A DNA stretch of 64,000 nucleotides from Plotosus lineatus. Taxonomy: Eukaryota > Chordata > Actinopteri > Siluriformes > Plotosidae. The stretch is from NCBI GenBank assembly GCA_024760905.1, contig CM045729.1, positions 7,480,163 to 7,544,162 of the forward strand, in the 5' to 3' direction. This document shows, one piece after another, positions 1 through 10,629 of the stretch. Within the stretch, counting starts at the first letter, position 1, and every line of letters starts with the position of its first letter. The notes under the pieces were generated by a model. The model was given only the letters and a program-made list of their open reading frames with translations, was not told the origin of the DNA and searched no databases. The translations under genes were made by a program, and so were the position numbers.

Positions 1-182
1 AGTGTGCAGTGTAAGTGTGCAGTATAGAGTGTAAAGTGTTTGTGAAGGGTGAAGGGGTGGAGTGGTAGTGTGTGGTATAATGTGTAAAGTGTATGTAAAG
101 ACTGTAAAGTGTAGGTGTGTTGTATAAGGGTTGAAATGTAAAGTGTATATGAAGAATATAAAGTGTGTAATGTAAAATGCAG
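1..182. repeat. Degenerate GTGTAAAG-type minisatellite, left flank
   Basis: Loose tandem units of the form AGTGTAAAGTGTA or AGTGTGCAGTATA run from the window edge to the start of the first LINE copy. The same repeat resumes at 5109-5275, beyond the inverted LINE pair, so the pair appears to sit inside one array. No coding frame is supported. Confidence 0.75.
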
Positions 183-2271
183 CCATGAGGTGGGGGGGGG
201 CACTAACCAGTGTCTTTCCCCCTCATGCCGGTCCCAAGCCCGGAGAAATGCAGAGGGTTGTGTCAGGAAGGGCATCCGACGTAAAACCAGTGCCAAATAT
301 TTATGATGCACATCAGAAGTATTACCCCCATACCGGATCGGTCGAGGCCCGGGTTAACAACGACCGCCATCAGTGCTGTCAATCAACAGGGTGCTGATGG
401 AAATTGGACTACTGTTGGTCGAAGACGTCGAAGAAGGAGAGGTGGGAGGCGTGTCCGTAGGCAGAGAGAGAAGAGGAAAGGCATGAGTCTAGGACTGAGA
501 GTGGGGACTTTGAATGTTGGAACTATGCAAAGAAAAGGTAGAGAGCTGGCTGACATGATGCAGAGGAGGAAGGTGGACATACTGTGTGTTCAGGAGACCA
601 GGTGGAAAGGGAGCAAAGCTAAAAGCTAAGGAGCAGGGTTTAAGCTATTTTATCATGGTGTGGATGGGAAGAGAAATGGAGTAGGAGTCATCTTGAAGGA
701 GGAGTTTGTCAGGAATGTTCTAAAAGTGAAAAGAGTGTCAGACAGAGTGATGAGTCTCAAGTTAGAAATTGAAGGTGTAATGCTCAATGTTGTTAGTGCT
801 TATGCCCCACAGGCAGGATGTAAGCTAGAAGAGAAGGAGAGATTCTGGAGTGACGTAGATGAAGTGATGCAGAGTAACCCCAGAGGTGAAAGAGTGGTCA
901 TTGGTGCAGACTTCAATGGACATGTTGGTACAGGCAACAGAGGGGACGAGGAAGTGATGGGCAGGTTTGGTATCCAGGACAGGAACGCAGAAGGACAGAT
1001 GTTGATAGATTTTGCAAAAAGGATGGAAATGGCTGTGGTGAATACTTTCTTCCAGAAGAAACAGGAGCATAGGGTGACTTATAAAAGCGGAGGTAGAAGC
1101 ACACAGGTGGACTACATCTTGTGTAGGCGATGTAATTTGAAGGAAGTCAGTGACTGCAAAGTCATAGTGGGTGAGAGTGTTGCCAAACAGCATAGGATGG
1201 TGGTGGGCAGGATGACTCTAATGGTGAGAAAGGTGAAAAAGGCAAAGGCAGAGCAAAAGACAAAGTGGTGGAAGCTGAAAAAGGAAGAGTGTCATGTTGT
1301 CTTCAAGGAGGAGTTGAAACAGACTTTGGGTGGCCAGGAAGTGCTTCCAAATGACTGGGCAACCACAGCAAATGTGATCAGGGACACAGGTAGGAGAGTA
1401 CTTGGTGTGTCCTCTGGAAGGAAAGTAGTAAAGGAGACTTGGTGGTGGAATGAGGAAGTGCAGGAGTGTGTACAAAGGAAGAGGTTAGCTAAGAAGAAGT
1501 GGGACATTGAGAGGACCGAAGAGAGTAAACAGGAGTACAGGGAGACACAGCATAAGGCAAAAGTAGCAGTGGCTAAGGCCAAACAGAGGGCGTATGATGA
1601 CTTGTATGATAGGTTGGATAGTAAAGAAAGAGAAAATGATCTATACAGGTTGGCACAGCAGAGAAATAGAGATGGGAAGGACGTGCAGCAAGTTAGATTG
1701 ATAAAGGACAGAGAGGGAAATGTATTGACTGATGACAGAAGTGTGCTGGGAAGATGGAAAGAGTACTTTGAAGAGCTGATGAATGAGGAAAATGAGAGAG
1801 AAAAAAGAGTAGAAGAGGTGACCATTGAGGAGCAGGATGTAGCAAAGATCAGTAAGGGTGAAGTGAGAAGGGCATTGAAGAGGATGAAGAATGGAAAGGC
1901 AGTTGGTCCTGATGATATACCTGTGGAGGTATGGAAGTGTCTAGGAGAGGTAGCAGTAGATTTTCTGACAAGAACATTCAACAAGGTCCAAGAGAGTGAG
2001 CAGATGCCGGAGGAGTGGAGGAGAAGTGTGCTGGTGCCCATTTTTAAGAACAAGGGAGACGTGCAGAGTTGTAGCAACTACAGAGGGATAAAGTTGATGA
2101 GCCATACGATGAAGTTATGGGAAAGAATAGTGGAAGCTAGACTAAGGGAAGAGGTCAGCATCTGTGAACAACAGTTTGGTTTCATGCCAAGAAAGAGCAC
2201 CACAGATGCAATGTTTGCTTTGAGGATGTTAATAGAGAAGTACAGAGAAGGTCAGAGGGCGCTACATTGTG
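183..2271 (+). mobile_element. RTE-like LINE copy 1, 5' two thirds, + strand
   Basis: Begins with a G-rich 5' leader and continues through the endonuclease and the N-terminal part of the reverse transcriptase. It stops abruptly at about 2271 inside the RT. From there the sequence is the opposite strand of a second copy. The RT fingers and palm, C-terminal region and 3' tail are absent from this copy. Clade assignment (RTE, Expander/RTE-X type) rests on recognition of the protein and the 3' tail, not on a search. Confidence 0.85.
303..2271 (+). pseudogene. LINE ORF: AP endonuclease plus partial reverse transcriptase
   Basis: One frame covers the whole stretch apart from a TAA at 627-629, where the sister copy at 4324-5031 has a leucine codon. 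AP-endonuclease signatures are readable: VGTLNVGTM, then QETRW, SAYAPQAG, GADFNGHVG, and a C-terminal DYILCRR followed by a QHRMVV block. The RT part includes NYRGIKLMSHTMKLWERIV and QQFGFMPRKSTTDA. The catalytic FADD block is missing because the copy ends at 2271. The open frame then runs on to 2816, but that stretch is antisense of the neighbouring copy and is not protein. Such elements nick DNA and reverse transcribe their own RNA at the nick; this copy cannot do so. Confidence 0.85.
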
Positions 2272-5031
2272 CCAGAGAGAACCTCAACATTTTCATCTCC
2301 GCTACCTCCAGCTCTGCCTCCTGCCTTTTCCTCAGCGCCACTGTTTCTAATCCATACAACATCGCTGGCCTCACCACCGTCTTGTACACTTTTCCTTTCA
2401 TTCTTGCTGACACTCTCCTATTGCACATCACACCGGACACTTTTCTCCAACCATTCCAGCCTGCCTGCACACGTTTCGTCACCTCTTTTCCACACTCTCC
2501 ATTGCTCTGGATTGTTGAGCCTAAGTACTTAAAATCCTCCACCTTCGTTATCTCTGCTCCCTGTAACATCACTGTTCCTCCTGGGTCCTTCTCATTCACA
2601 CACATGTATTCTGATTTTCTGAGGCTCACCTTCATTCCTCTCCTTTCCAGAGCATACCTCCACCTCTCTAGATTTTCCTGCACTTGTTCTCTGCTCTCAC
2701 TACAGATCACGATGTCATCTGCAAACATCATAGTCCATGGAGATTCTTGTCTCACCTCGTCTGTCAGCCTGTCCATCACCATAGCAAACAAGAAGGGGCT
2801 CAGAGCTGACCCTTGATGCAGTCCCACCTCCACCTTGAATTCGTCGGTCACACCGACAGCACACCTCACCGCTGTCTTACATCTCTCATACATGTCCTGC
2901 ACCACTCTAACATACTTCTCTGCCACTTCAGAGTTCCTCATGCAATACCACAGTTCTTCTCTTGGCACCCTGTCATATGCTTTTTCCAGACCCACAAAGG
3001 CACAATGCAGCTCCTTCTGACCTTCTCTGTACTTCTCTATTAACATCCTCAAAGCAAACACTGCATCTGTGGTGCTCTTTCTTGGCATGAAACCAAACTG
3101 TTGTTCACAAATGCTGACCTCTGCCCTTAGTCTTGCTTCCACTATTCTTTCCCATAGCTTCATTGTATGGCTCATCAACTTTATCCCTCTGTAGTTGCCA
3201 CAACTCTGTATATCTCCCTTGTTCTTAAAAATGGGCACAAGCACACTTCTCCTCCATTCCTCTGGCATCTGCTCACTTTCTAAGACCTTGTTGAATATTC
3301 TTGTCAGAAAATCTACTGCTACCTCCCGTAGACACTTCCATACCTCAACTGGTATGTCATCAGGGCCAACTGCCTTTCCACTCTTCATCCTCTTCAATGC
3401 CCTCCTCACTTCTCCCTTACTAATCTTTGCTACTTCCTGCTCCTCAACGGTCACCCCTTCTACTCTTTTTTCTCTCTCATTTTCCTCATTCATCAGCTCT
3501 TCAAAGTACTCTTTCCATCTTCCCAGCACACTTCTGTCATCAGTCAATACATTTCCCTCTCTGTCCTTTATCACTCTAACTTGCTGCATGTCTTTCCCAT
3601 CTTTTCCCATCTCTATTTCTCTGCTGTGCTCACCTGTATAGATCATTTTCTCCCTCCTTACTGTTCAACCTATCATACAAGTCATCATACGCCCTCTGTT
3701 TGGCCTTTGACACTGCTACCTTCGCCTTACGCTGTGTCTCCCTGTACTCCTGTTTACTCTCTTCGGTCCTCTCAATGTCCCACTTCTTCTTGGCTAACCT
3801 CTTCTTTTGTACACACTCCTGCACTTCCTCATTCCACCACCAAGTTTCCTTATCTACTTTCCTTCCAGAGGACACACAAGTACTCTCCTACCGGTCTCCC
3901 TGATCACATTGGCTGTGGTTGTCCAGTCCTCTGGAAGCACTTCCTGACTACCCAAAGCCTGTTTCAACTCCTCCTTGAAGACAACATGACACTCTTCCTT
4001 TTTCAGCTTCCACCACTTTGTCTTCTGCTCTGCCTTTGCCTTTTTCACCTTTCTCACCATCAGTGTCATCCTGCACACCACCATCCTATGCTGTTTGGCA
4101 ACACTCTCACCCACTACTACTTTGCAGTCACTGACTTCCTTCAAATTACATCGCCTACACAAGATGTAGTCTACCTGTGTGCTCCTACCTCCGCTTTTAT
4201 AAGTCACCCTATGCTTCTGTTTCTTCTTGAAGAAAGTATTCACCACAGCCATTTCCATCCTTTTTGCAAAATCGATCAACATCTGTCCTTCTGTGTTCCT
4301 GTCCTGGATACCAAACCTGCCCATCACTTCCTCGTCCCCTCTGTTGCCTGCACCAACATGTCCATTGAAGTCTGCTCCAATGACCACTCTTTCACGTCTG
4401 GGGTACTCTGCATCACTTCATCTAACTCACTCCAGAATCTCTCCTTCTCTTCTAGCTTACATCCTGCCTGTGGGGCATAAGCACTAACAACATTGACCAT
4501 CACGCCTTCAATTTCTAACTTGAGACTCATCACTCTGTCTGACACTCTTTTCACTTCTAGAACATTCCTGACAAACCCCTCCTTCAAGATGACTCCTACT
4601 CCATTTCTCTTCCCATCCACACCATTATAAAACAGTTTAAACCCTGCTCCTAAGCTTCTAGCTTTGATACCTTTCCACCTTGTCTCCTGAACACGCAGCA
4701 TGTCCACCTTCCTCCTCTGCATCATGTCAGCCAGCTCCCTATCTTTTCCTTGCATAGTTCCAACATTCAAAGTCCCTACTCTCAGTCCTAGGCTCACGCA
4801 TTTCCTCTTCTCTCTCTGCCTACGGACACGCCTCCCGCCTCTCCTTCTTCGACGTCTTCGACCAACAGTAGTCCAATTTCCATCAGCACCCTGTTGGTTG
4901 ACAGCACTGATGGCGGTCGTTGTTAACCCGGGCCTCGACCGATCCGGTACGAATTCTGTATTGAGCATTTGCATTTTTAAATGTGGCAGAAGTTTTACGC
5001 CGGATGCCCTTCCTGTCGCAACCCTCTGCAT
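2272..5031 (-). pseudogene. LINE ORF, frameshifted endonuclease-RT
   Basis: On the minus strand the frame is open in four blocks: about 5031-4324 (endonuclease), 4387-3854 (end of endonuclease and linker), 3875-3630 (linker) and 3646-2272 (RT). The breaks near 4395, 3875 and 3640 are small indels relative to copy 1. The RT block keeps FVGLEKAYDRVP, GLHQGSALSPFLFAMVMDRL and the catalytic MMFADDIVI (about 2705-2735). It ends inside the C-terminal region. Related to copies at 12301, 17449, 30817 and 61813. Confidence 0.85.
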
Positions 5032-5108
5032 TTATCCGGGCTTGGGACCGGCATAAGGGGAAGAGACACTGGTTAGTGCCCCCCCCCCCCCCCCCCGCCT
5101 CATGGCTG
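2272..5108 (-). mobile_element. RTE-like LINE copy 2, inverted relative to copy 1
   Basis: Read on the minus strand from 5108 down, it repeats the same 5' leader, endonuclease and RT as copy 1, then continues past copy 1's break through the RT catalytic region to a point near MKMLRFSL. The last ~100 codons and the 3' tail are missing. The 3' ends of both copies face the centre near 2271, so the pair is tail-to-tail with arms of about 2.1 kb. Confidence 0.85.
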
Positions 5109-5275
5109 CATGGAGTGTTAGTGTGCAGTATAAAGTGTAAAGTGTATTTGAAAAGTGTGAAGTGTAAAGTGTCAATGTAAAGCATAGAGTGTATAGTGCA
5201 TAGTGGGAGTATGAGTGTGGAGTATAGAGTGTAAATTTGGCACGTAAAGTGTAAGTACTGTAGTTTACAAACACC
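5109..5275. repeat. GTGTAAAG-type minisatellite, right flank
   Basis: Same degenerate unit and same strand as 1-182, for example AGTGTAAAGTGTATTTG. Its position directly after the 5' end of LINE copy 2 shows that both outer ends of the LINE pair abut this repeat. Confidence 0.75.
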
Positions 5276-5399
5276 GGGTTAAAAAGTTACAGTGAATGGA
5301 AGTTTAAAATGTAATCTTACACACTGAACATGTGACTTTTCTTCCGTGTGTCACATGAGCCAATCCAGTTGGAAAAGAATTTTATCGCACACATATTGC

Positions 5400-5438
<39 letters not shown>

Positions 5439-5508
5439 TTCTCATGTTTCAACTATGTGAAATAAATGATACAGATTACATGCTGACATCACATCACCTT
5501 ATAGGTAA

Positions 5509-5586
<78 letters not shown>

Positions 5587-5651
5587 GGAAATTAATTCAA
5601 TTGTGGGAAAAGCCGGTTGTGACACACCTCCTATCATTATAAACGGCTCCA

Positions 5652-5690
<39 letters not shown>

Positions 5691-5899
5691 TGGGTCAGAG
5701 TATCAGATCAGTGTCATACAGATATATTTCAAAATGTTTGAGCGTGAGAACACATTCCTTTACTTGTGATTGGTCTAGAACGTTTGCATGATTTTAACTG
5801 GTGTCTGATTGGCTGAGAGGTATGGTGTGGTCTCACCTTTACGGGGTTACTCAAGTTCAAAGAGTGGCATGTTTTATATTTTTTACTTCTGTGGGTGAG

Positions 5900-5933
<34 letters not shown>

Positions 5934-5987
5934 ATCAAATGATAAATTATCACATAAACCAACTCTGTCTACCAGCAGACTTCAACT

Positions 5988-6023
<36 letters not shown>

Positions 6024-6127
6024 GGTGTTAATTCTCTGGAAACAGTGAAATGCCAACTCCATGGTGATGTTGTAAATCGGCTCTTTTAGTACATAAAGGT
6101 CAACACTTTGTTTTTCTTCACTGATTA

Positions 6128-6204
<77 letters not shown>

Positions 6205-6232
6205 GCTGTATGTGTATTATTCTGAATCTTCT
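5276..6232. repeat. Cluster of GT, CT/CA, GA and CA microsatellites
   Basis: Perfect or nearly perfect dinucleotide runs lie at about 5402-5438 (GT), 5512-5549 (CT) joined to 5550-5583 (CA), 5653-5691 (GT), 5893-5931 (GA), 5989-6022 (CA) and 6130-6203 (CA, about 37 units). The sequence between them is AT-rich with no supported gene. Low-complexity open frames here (CVCVCV, THTHTH, LSLSLS) are artefacts of the repeats. Confidence 0.9.
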
Positions 6233-6485
6233 TTCTTCTTTTCTCTTCAGCTTTTTCCCCTTTTCTGGGGTCGTCACAGCGAATCATCTGATGGTTCTTT
6301 TACATGAACCTCTCACCATAGACAGTGAGAGACATGGGCGGTCTATGATAACCCAGTTGGCTGCTCTGTGTGTGTGTGTGTGGGGGGGGGGGGGGGGTGC
6401 AGTGACAACCTTGTAGAGAGTGGGATGTGAACCCCTAACCTTAGGATCAGCAATCCAGCACCTTTTACCACCAGGCCACCACTGC
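6233..6485 (-). mobile_element. tRNA-derived SINE family A, minus strand
   Basis: Reads in reverse as a tRNA-like head (GGCAGTGGTGG...), a G-rich tract near 6382-6398, a body containing CTCACTGTCTATGGTGAGAG, and a tail related to the RTE LINE 3' end (AGATGATTCGCTGTGACGAC). Other copies lie at 17388-17448 with 19658-19905, 23803-24158, 42330-42630, 42754-43090 and 51445-51735. Confidence 0.75.
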
Positions 6486-6666
6486 CCAACTCAATGTCTA
6501 TAAAATGAATTATTTAAAATTAGGGCTTAATTTATTTAAAATATGTCTTTAAAAACATTTAAGAGTATAAAGAAAAATGCTACTGACTGAATTAAATCTG
6601 AGTAAACTGTTGTTTGTATTTTGAAATTCTTATCTGTGCTCATCTGTTTCTCTCACATGCACACAG
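6486..6666. other. AT-rich stretch, no feature recognised until a pyrimidine-rich 3' end
   Basis: AT-rich DNA with no open frame of interest. The last 40 bases are pyrimidine-rich and end in CACACAG, which would serve as a 3' splice site for the open frame starting at 6667. Confidence 0.4.
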
Positions 6667-6849
6667 AAACTCAGTGAGGTTCAGCAGTTCTGCCGCTGCA
6701 CTGTTTGCTGTGCTCATACCTACAACACACCTCGGTGTCCCATCTCAGCCTGTCCCATCTGCGTGCTGCAGCAGGGCCCAACAGCCACCAATGTCCATCA
6801 GAAGAAGCAGAATGTAAAGCATAAGAGATTTGGAGAGAACGTGTGGTGA
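6667..6849 (+). CDS. Possible terminal exon encoding a Cys-rich tail (unidentified)
   Basis: After an acceptor-like CACACAG, 60 codons stay open to TGA at 6847. The peptide begins KLSEVQQFCRCTVCC and has seven Cys within the first 32 residues, including CPISACPIC, then a basic segment ending KRFGENVW. The CxCxxCC and CxxxxCPxC spacing resembles a zinc-binding tail. I do not recognise the protein and found no upstream exon. It could be the last exon of a host gene, a TE protein fragment, or chance: 60 open codons in one frame is not rare, and the Cys density is the main argument. Confidence 0.25.
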   Translation, partial: KLSEVQQFCRCTVCCAHTYNTPRCPISACPICVLQQGPTATNVHQKKQNVKHKRFGENVW

Positions 6850-7251
6850 GGCGTGACAATGTCACAACCTAACTTTAAAATATAAAATGCGAGTGAGCAG
6901 AAAGAGGAGAGCTGCAGCTGCTCAGCCAATGGTGGTTCCAGGAGAGCCGATTGATAACTCATCTGATTTTAATACAGAACGTTCAAAATACACCACTGCA
7001 TGAAAAAGAGAAAATGGGCAGGGGGCACTGCTCGGTGAATTACATCATCATTGACACCTTGAGAGCTACAGACGGAGAGTCCCGCCGTGGTAAGAACGAC
7101 TCCAAGGGTGTCGGCATTAGTGGTGCGTGTTGGGATTGTGAAAGACTGAGACACTACCAAAGATTCGCATGAGCACTTACTCAACATGCAAGTGGACAAA
7201 CATCGCATACAGAAATGTGTTTGGTGGTGTTCAGGTTGTGTGTGTGCGCGC

Positions 7252-7315
<64 letters not shown>

Positions 7316-7924
7316 AAGCGCAAGCATATACCTGTAGCAGATTTGGCTCTTTGATAGTGGTACAGGGAGTCCCTCGCCGGCCGCTGGCTGCTGCAGATGT
7401 TTTCGAGGGGTGTGTATGTAAGAGCACTGCGCTCTCGTCTGACAGTCAGGTGCAGCGTGTTCTCACTGAATAGGGACTGAAGGAGAGCCAGGTCAAGTGA
7501 TCCGTTAAGCACCAGGATCTCATCGCCCGGCCTCAGACCTTCAGCGTATTATTCTGAACCTGTTTGATAAATCACAGTCATGATAATGGAATGTTTCCTT
7601 ATTTACACTTATAACTGTGTCAGTGGTACAGAAAATTCCAGAGCAGGTAACGTAGCACAGAATGTTCTGCACAGACGGAACACCTGAGGTTTTGCAGACA
7701 AATGTTGTGTGATGTGGGTTTCTGAATCGGAGGCGTTTAGGTGAAAACTTGCCATTTTCGTGCAGACATCTCAAAAACAGTTCCTGTAGACGGTTGTTTT
7801 TTTTCACTTCCCTGTACTTTACTGAATGGGACGGTTTATTTCTCACTTTTATTTTAATCACTTATCTAGAAGTTTCAGAATCAGTCTGATATCAGGGGAT
7901 GTCACAGCCTCTTTATGACTCACT
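6850..7924. other. No supported gene; one long GT microsatellite
   Basis: Contains a (GT)n run at about 7252-7314. The rest is unique-looking sequence with short open frames in several phases, none with a recognisable motif. A 106-codon minus-strand frame at 7541-7861 shows no domain. Confidence 0.5.
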
Positions 7925-8028
7925 GTAATTCTGAAGAATATATAAAAGAGTGAGAGAGCGAAAGAGGGAGACAGAGAGCCAGAAAGACAGCGAGACAGAC
8001 AGTGAGACAGACAGCGAGACAGACAGAG

Positions 8029-8076
<48 letters not shown>

Positions 8077-8459
8077 ACAGGCAGAGACAGAGAGCGAGAG
8101 AGACAGAAATAAAGACAGAGACACAGAGACAGAGAGAGACAGACGGCAAGAAAGACAGCAAGACAGAGAACAGACAGAGACAGAGAGAGAGACAGACAGT
8201 ATGAAAGACAGATAGATACAGACAGAGAGAGACAGAAACTGAAGGACAGAAAGACAAAGAGAGACAGACAATGAGAAAGACAGAGAGAGAGACAGTGAAA
8301 GAGGTAGACAGAGAGAGAGAGCGTGAAAGAGAGAGACAGAAAGACAGACAAAGAGAGACAGACAGCAAGAAAAGCAGAGATACAGAGAACAGACAGACAG
8401 ACAGAGAGAGAGAGACAGAAAGCAAGAAAGAGAGAAAAAGACAGAACAGACAGCAAGAA

Positions 8460-8507
<48 letters not shown>

Positions 8508-8926
8508 AGAGAGCCAGAAAGACAGCGAGACAGACAGAGAACAGAGAGAGAGAGAGAGAGCGCGAGAGAGAGAGAGACAGAGAACAGGCAGAGAGAGAGA
8601 AAGCGCGAGAGAGAGAGAGACAGAGAGACAGAGAACAGCCAGAGAGAGAGAGAGAGATAGACATAAACAAAGACAGAGACACAGAGAGAGAGACAGATGG
8701 CAAGAAAGACAGCGAGACAGAGAACAGACAGAGACACAGAGAGACAGAGAGACAGAGAAACAGACAGTATGAAAGACAGATAGATATAGACAGAGAGAGA
8801 CAGAAACTGAAGGACAGAAAGACAAAGAGAGAGAGCGTGAAAGAGAGAGACAGAAAGACAGACAAAGAGAGACATACAAAGAGAGACAGACAGCAAGAAA
8901 AGCAGAGATACAGAGAACAGACAGAC

Positions 8927-8963
<37 letters not shown>

Positions 8964-9290
8964 CACACAGAGAGAGAGAGACAGAGAGAGACAGACGGCA
9001 AGAAAGACAGCGAGACAGAGAACAGACAGAGACAGAGACAGAGAGACAGACAGTATGAAAGACAGATAGATACAGACACAGAGAGACAGAGAGAGAGTGA
9101 GAGAGACAGCGAAAGAGACAAACAGAGATAGAGAGTGAAAGAGAGAGACAGAAAGACAGACAAAGAGAGACAGACAGAGAGATAGAGAGAGGGGGGGGGA
9201 GCCAGACAGTGAGAGAGAGAAAGAGACAGCAAAAGAGACTGACAGACAGAGAGAAAGAGAGAGACAGTGAGAGACAGATAGAGTTATTAT
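7925..9290 (+). repeat. 1.36 kb purine-rich GAGA/GACAGA array
   Basis: Nearly all positions on the + strand are A, G or the C of GACAGA and GACAGC units. Pure GA runs lie near 8034-8070, 8467-8503 and 8936-8957. Longer blocks repeat imperfectly, for example AGACAGCGAGACAGA and AGTATGAAAGACAGATAGA. The very long minus-strand frame of L, S and C (about 506 codons) is a consequence of the repeat. Confidence 0.95.
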
Positions 9291-9329
9291 TAATGTATAC
9301 TGCTACCTGGTGGATGGGTTGTATAGTTC

Positions 9330-9385
<56 letters not shown>

Positions 9386-9640
9386 CAGATCTATCTGCTT
9401 TATCTATCTATCTGTCTGTCTGTCTGTCTGTGTGTATATCTGGTGCCATTGGAGGCACTGTGTGTTTTGGACCCATGAACTGAGGAACCCTGTGGTCTGC
9501 CGGTGTGAAAACATAATGCCGTATATTTCTTCCTCCATAAATCTTATGCAGATTGCTGGACTTCTTGATCATGTACGATAATGAATTACTCATCATTAAC
9601 AACATCAATAAAAATATGAATATGAATACAGAAAGTGTCA
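9291..9640. repeat. CA and TATC/TGTC microsatellites, otherwise unassigned
   Basis: (CA)n at about 9333-9381 is followed by a TATCTATCTGTCTGTC tetranucleotide tract at about 9398-9432. The following 200 bases show no recognised feature. Confidence 0.8.
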
Positions 9641-10009
9641 TATCTTTGGAATGAGGATCATATTTCCTTTATGTAAAGACATTTGTAAACCTGACATGAA
9701 GAACTATCCAATGAAGTGCTCTGTAATGAAATAAATATTTAAATTTTAATGATTATACCTGTCAAGGATAACTGTGTGATAAACGGCACCACTCCATGGG
9801 ACTGGATGATTTATGGACTATTATATGAGGAGTTTATTCACTGAAGTGAGTGTCAGATTATTTTACTTTCCTCCATTCCATTCTGTACAAGAACCTTGAA
9901 ACAGATAGAAAATGTCCAGCCTAAGTGATCAGGCAGCGCAGAGTTCAAACCCGTGAAGGTCAATTGGATATACGATGCCATTTCCTGGAAAAGCCATTGT
10001 TAACAAGGT
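9641..10009. other. AT-rich stretch, nothing recognised
   Basis: Contains an AATAAATATTTAAATTT segment near 9728 and no open frame worth reporting. It may be the 5' part of the LTR-like region that follows. Confidence 0.4.
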
Positions 10010-10215
10010 CGGTCTCGATCTACCAATCAGAGATTACATATGTGATGACATTTTGCTATTTCTGCTAACCAGAGCCAGAGGGACCAATCAGAGTGGAATG
10101 GGCACTGTATAAGCCAGAGCAAGGCAGGTAGGCGGGTCTGAAGTTCTTTCTCTGTGTGATTGATTGTATGCCTTTCTTTTCCTAAAGTCCAAATAAACTT
10201 CTGAAAAATGAATTT
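10010..10215 (+). promoter_or_regulatory. LTR-like promoter and polyadenylation segment
   Basis: Within 200 bases there are two ACCAATCAGAG boxes (about 10014 and 10083), a TATA-like TATAAGCC (about 10108) and AATAAA (about 10192), followed by a short unique stretch. This order is the usual one for a retroviral or retrotransposon LTR (CCAAT, TATA, poly(A) signal). No second LTR, primer-binding site or gag/pol was seen, so at best it is a solo LTR. A small host promoter is the alternative. Confidence 0.3.
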
Positions 10216-10238
10216 GGATCTCTTCCGTCATGAACTGG

Positions 10239-10317
10239 ACACTTTTTTTGCCGCAGCACCATCTAAAATATATATATATAGGTTAAAAAGTGTTTTAGAT
10301 GGTGCTGCAGCAAAAAA

Positions 10318-10321
<4 letters not shown>
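10239..10321. repeat. Near-perfect inverted repeat, hairpin of ~30-bp arms
   Basis: Arms 10239-10268 and 10293-10321 are reverse complements apart from one mismatch and a one-base length difference in a T run. The arm contains GCAGCACCATCTAAAA. A 24-base TA-rich loop separates them, and a (TA)n tract to about 10387 follows directly. Confidence 0.85.
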
Positions 10322-10384
<63 letters not shown>

Positions 10385-10388
<4 letters not shown>

Positions 10389-10528
10389 AACAGATGGAGA
10401 ACGAATGTAGTTGGTGAGGGATATGTACAGTTTTATTAATATAATAAACAGTAGAATATAGATGTATCACAGTGGGCGTTGGTTCTAAATTGACATGTTT
10501 TGTCCAGTTTAATTTTCACAGGTCCGAA
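10385..10528 (-). repeat. Unclassified dispersed repeat X, copy 1
   Basis: The reverse complement closely matches 17188-17345. The shared core is CACTGTGATACAT followed by TATTCTACTGTTTATTATA and AATAAAACTGTACATAT. It directly follows the (TA)n tract. Neither copy has coding capacity, and I cannot assign a class. Confidence 0.6.
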
Positions 10529-10629
10529 TGATTTCCTGTGTGGTTCAGTGATGCATTTTGGTGGTTTCAGGCTCTCACTGAACCTCCTGTGACTGATGAG
10601 CAGGTTGTGAAATGGGTCGGCGGTATTGT
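10529..10629. other. Short unassigned spacer
   Basis: No feature recognised between repeat X and the 3' tail of the LINE relic that follows. Confidence 0.4.

Noticed and set aside
660..2816. A 718-codon open frame as one protein
   Set aside because: Only the part to about 2271 is LINE sense coding. The rest is the antisense of the inverted neighbour and happens to lack stops.
7541..7861. 106-codon minus-strand frame
   Set aside because: No motif, no homology recognised, and composition like surrounding DNA.
8000..9300. CRISPR-like array, because of regular short repeats
   Set aside because: Repeats are low-complexity purine words without unique spacers, in vertebrate DNA.
7858..9378. A 506-codon Leu/Ser/Cys-rich protein on the minus strand
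   Set aside because: It is the translation of the purine-rich array in one of several equally open frames.
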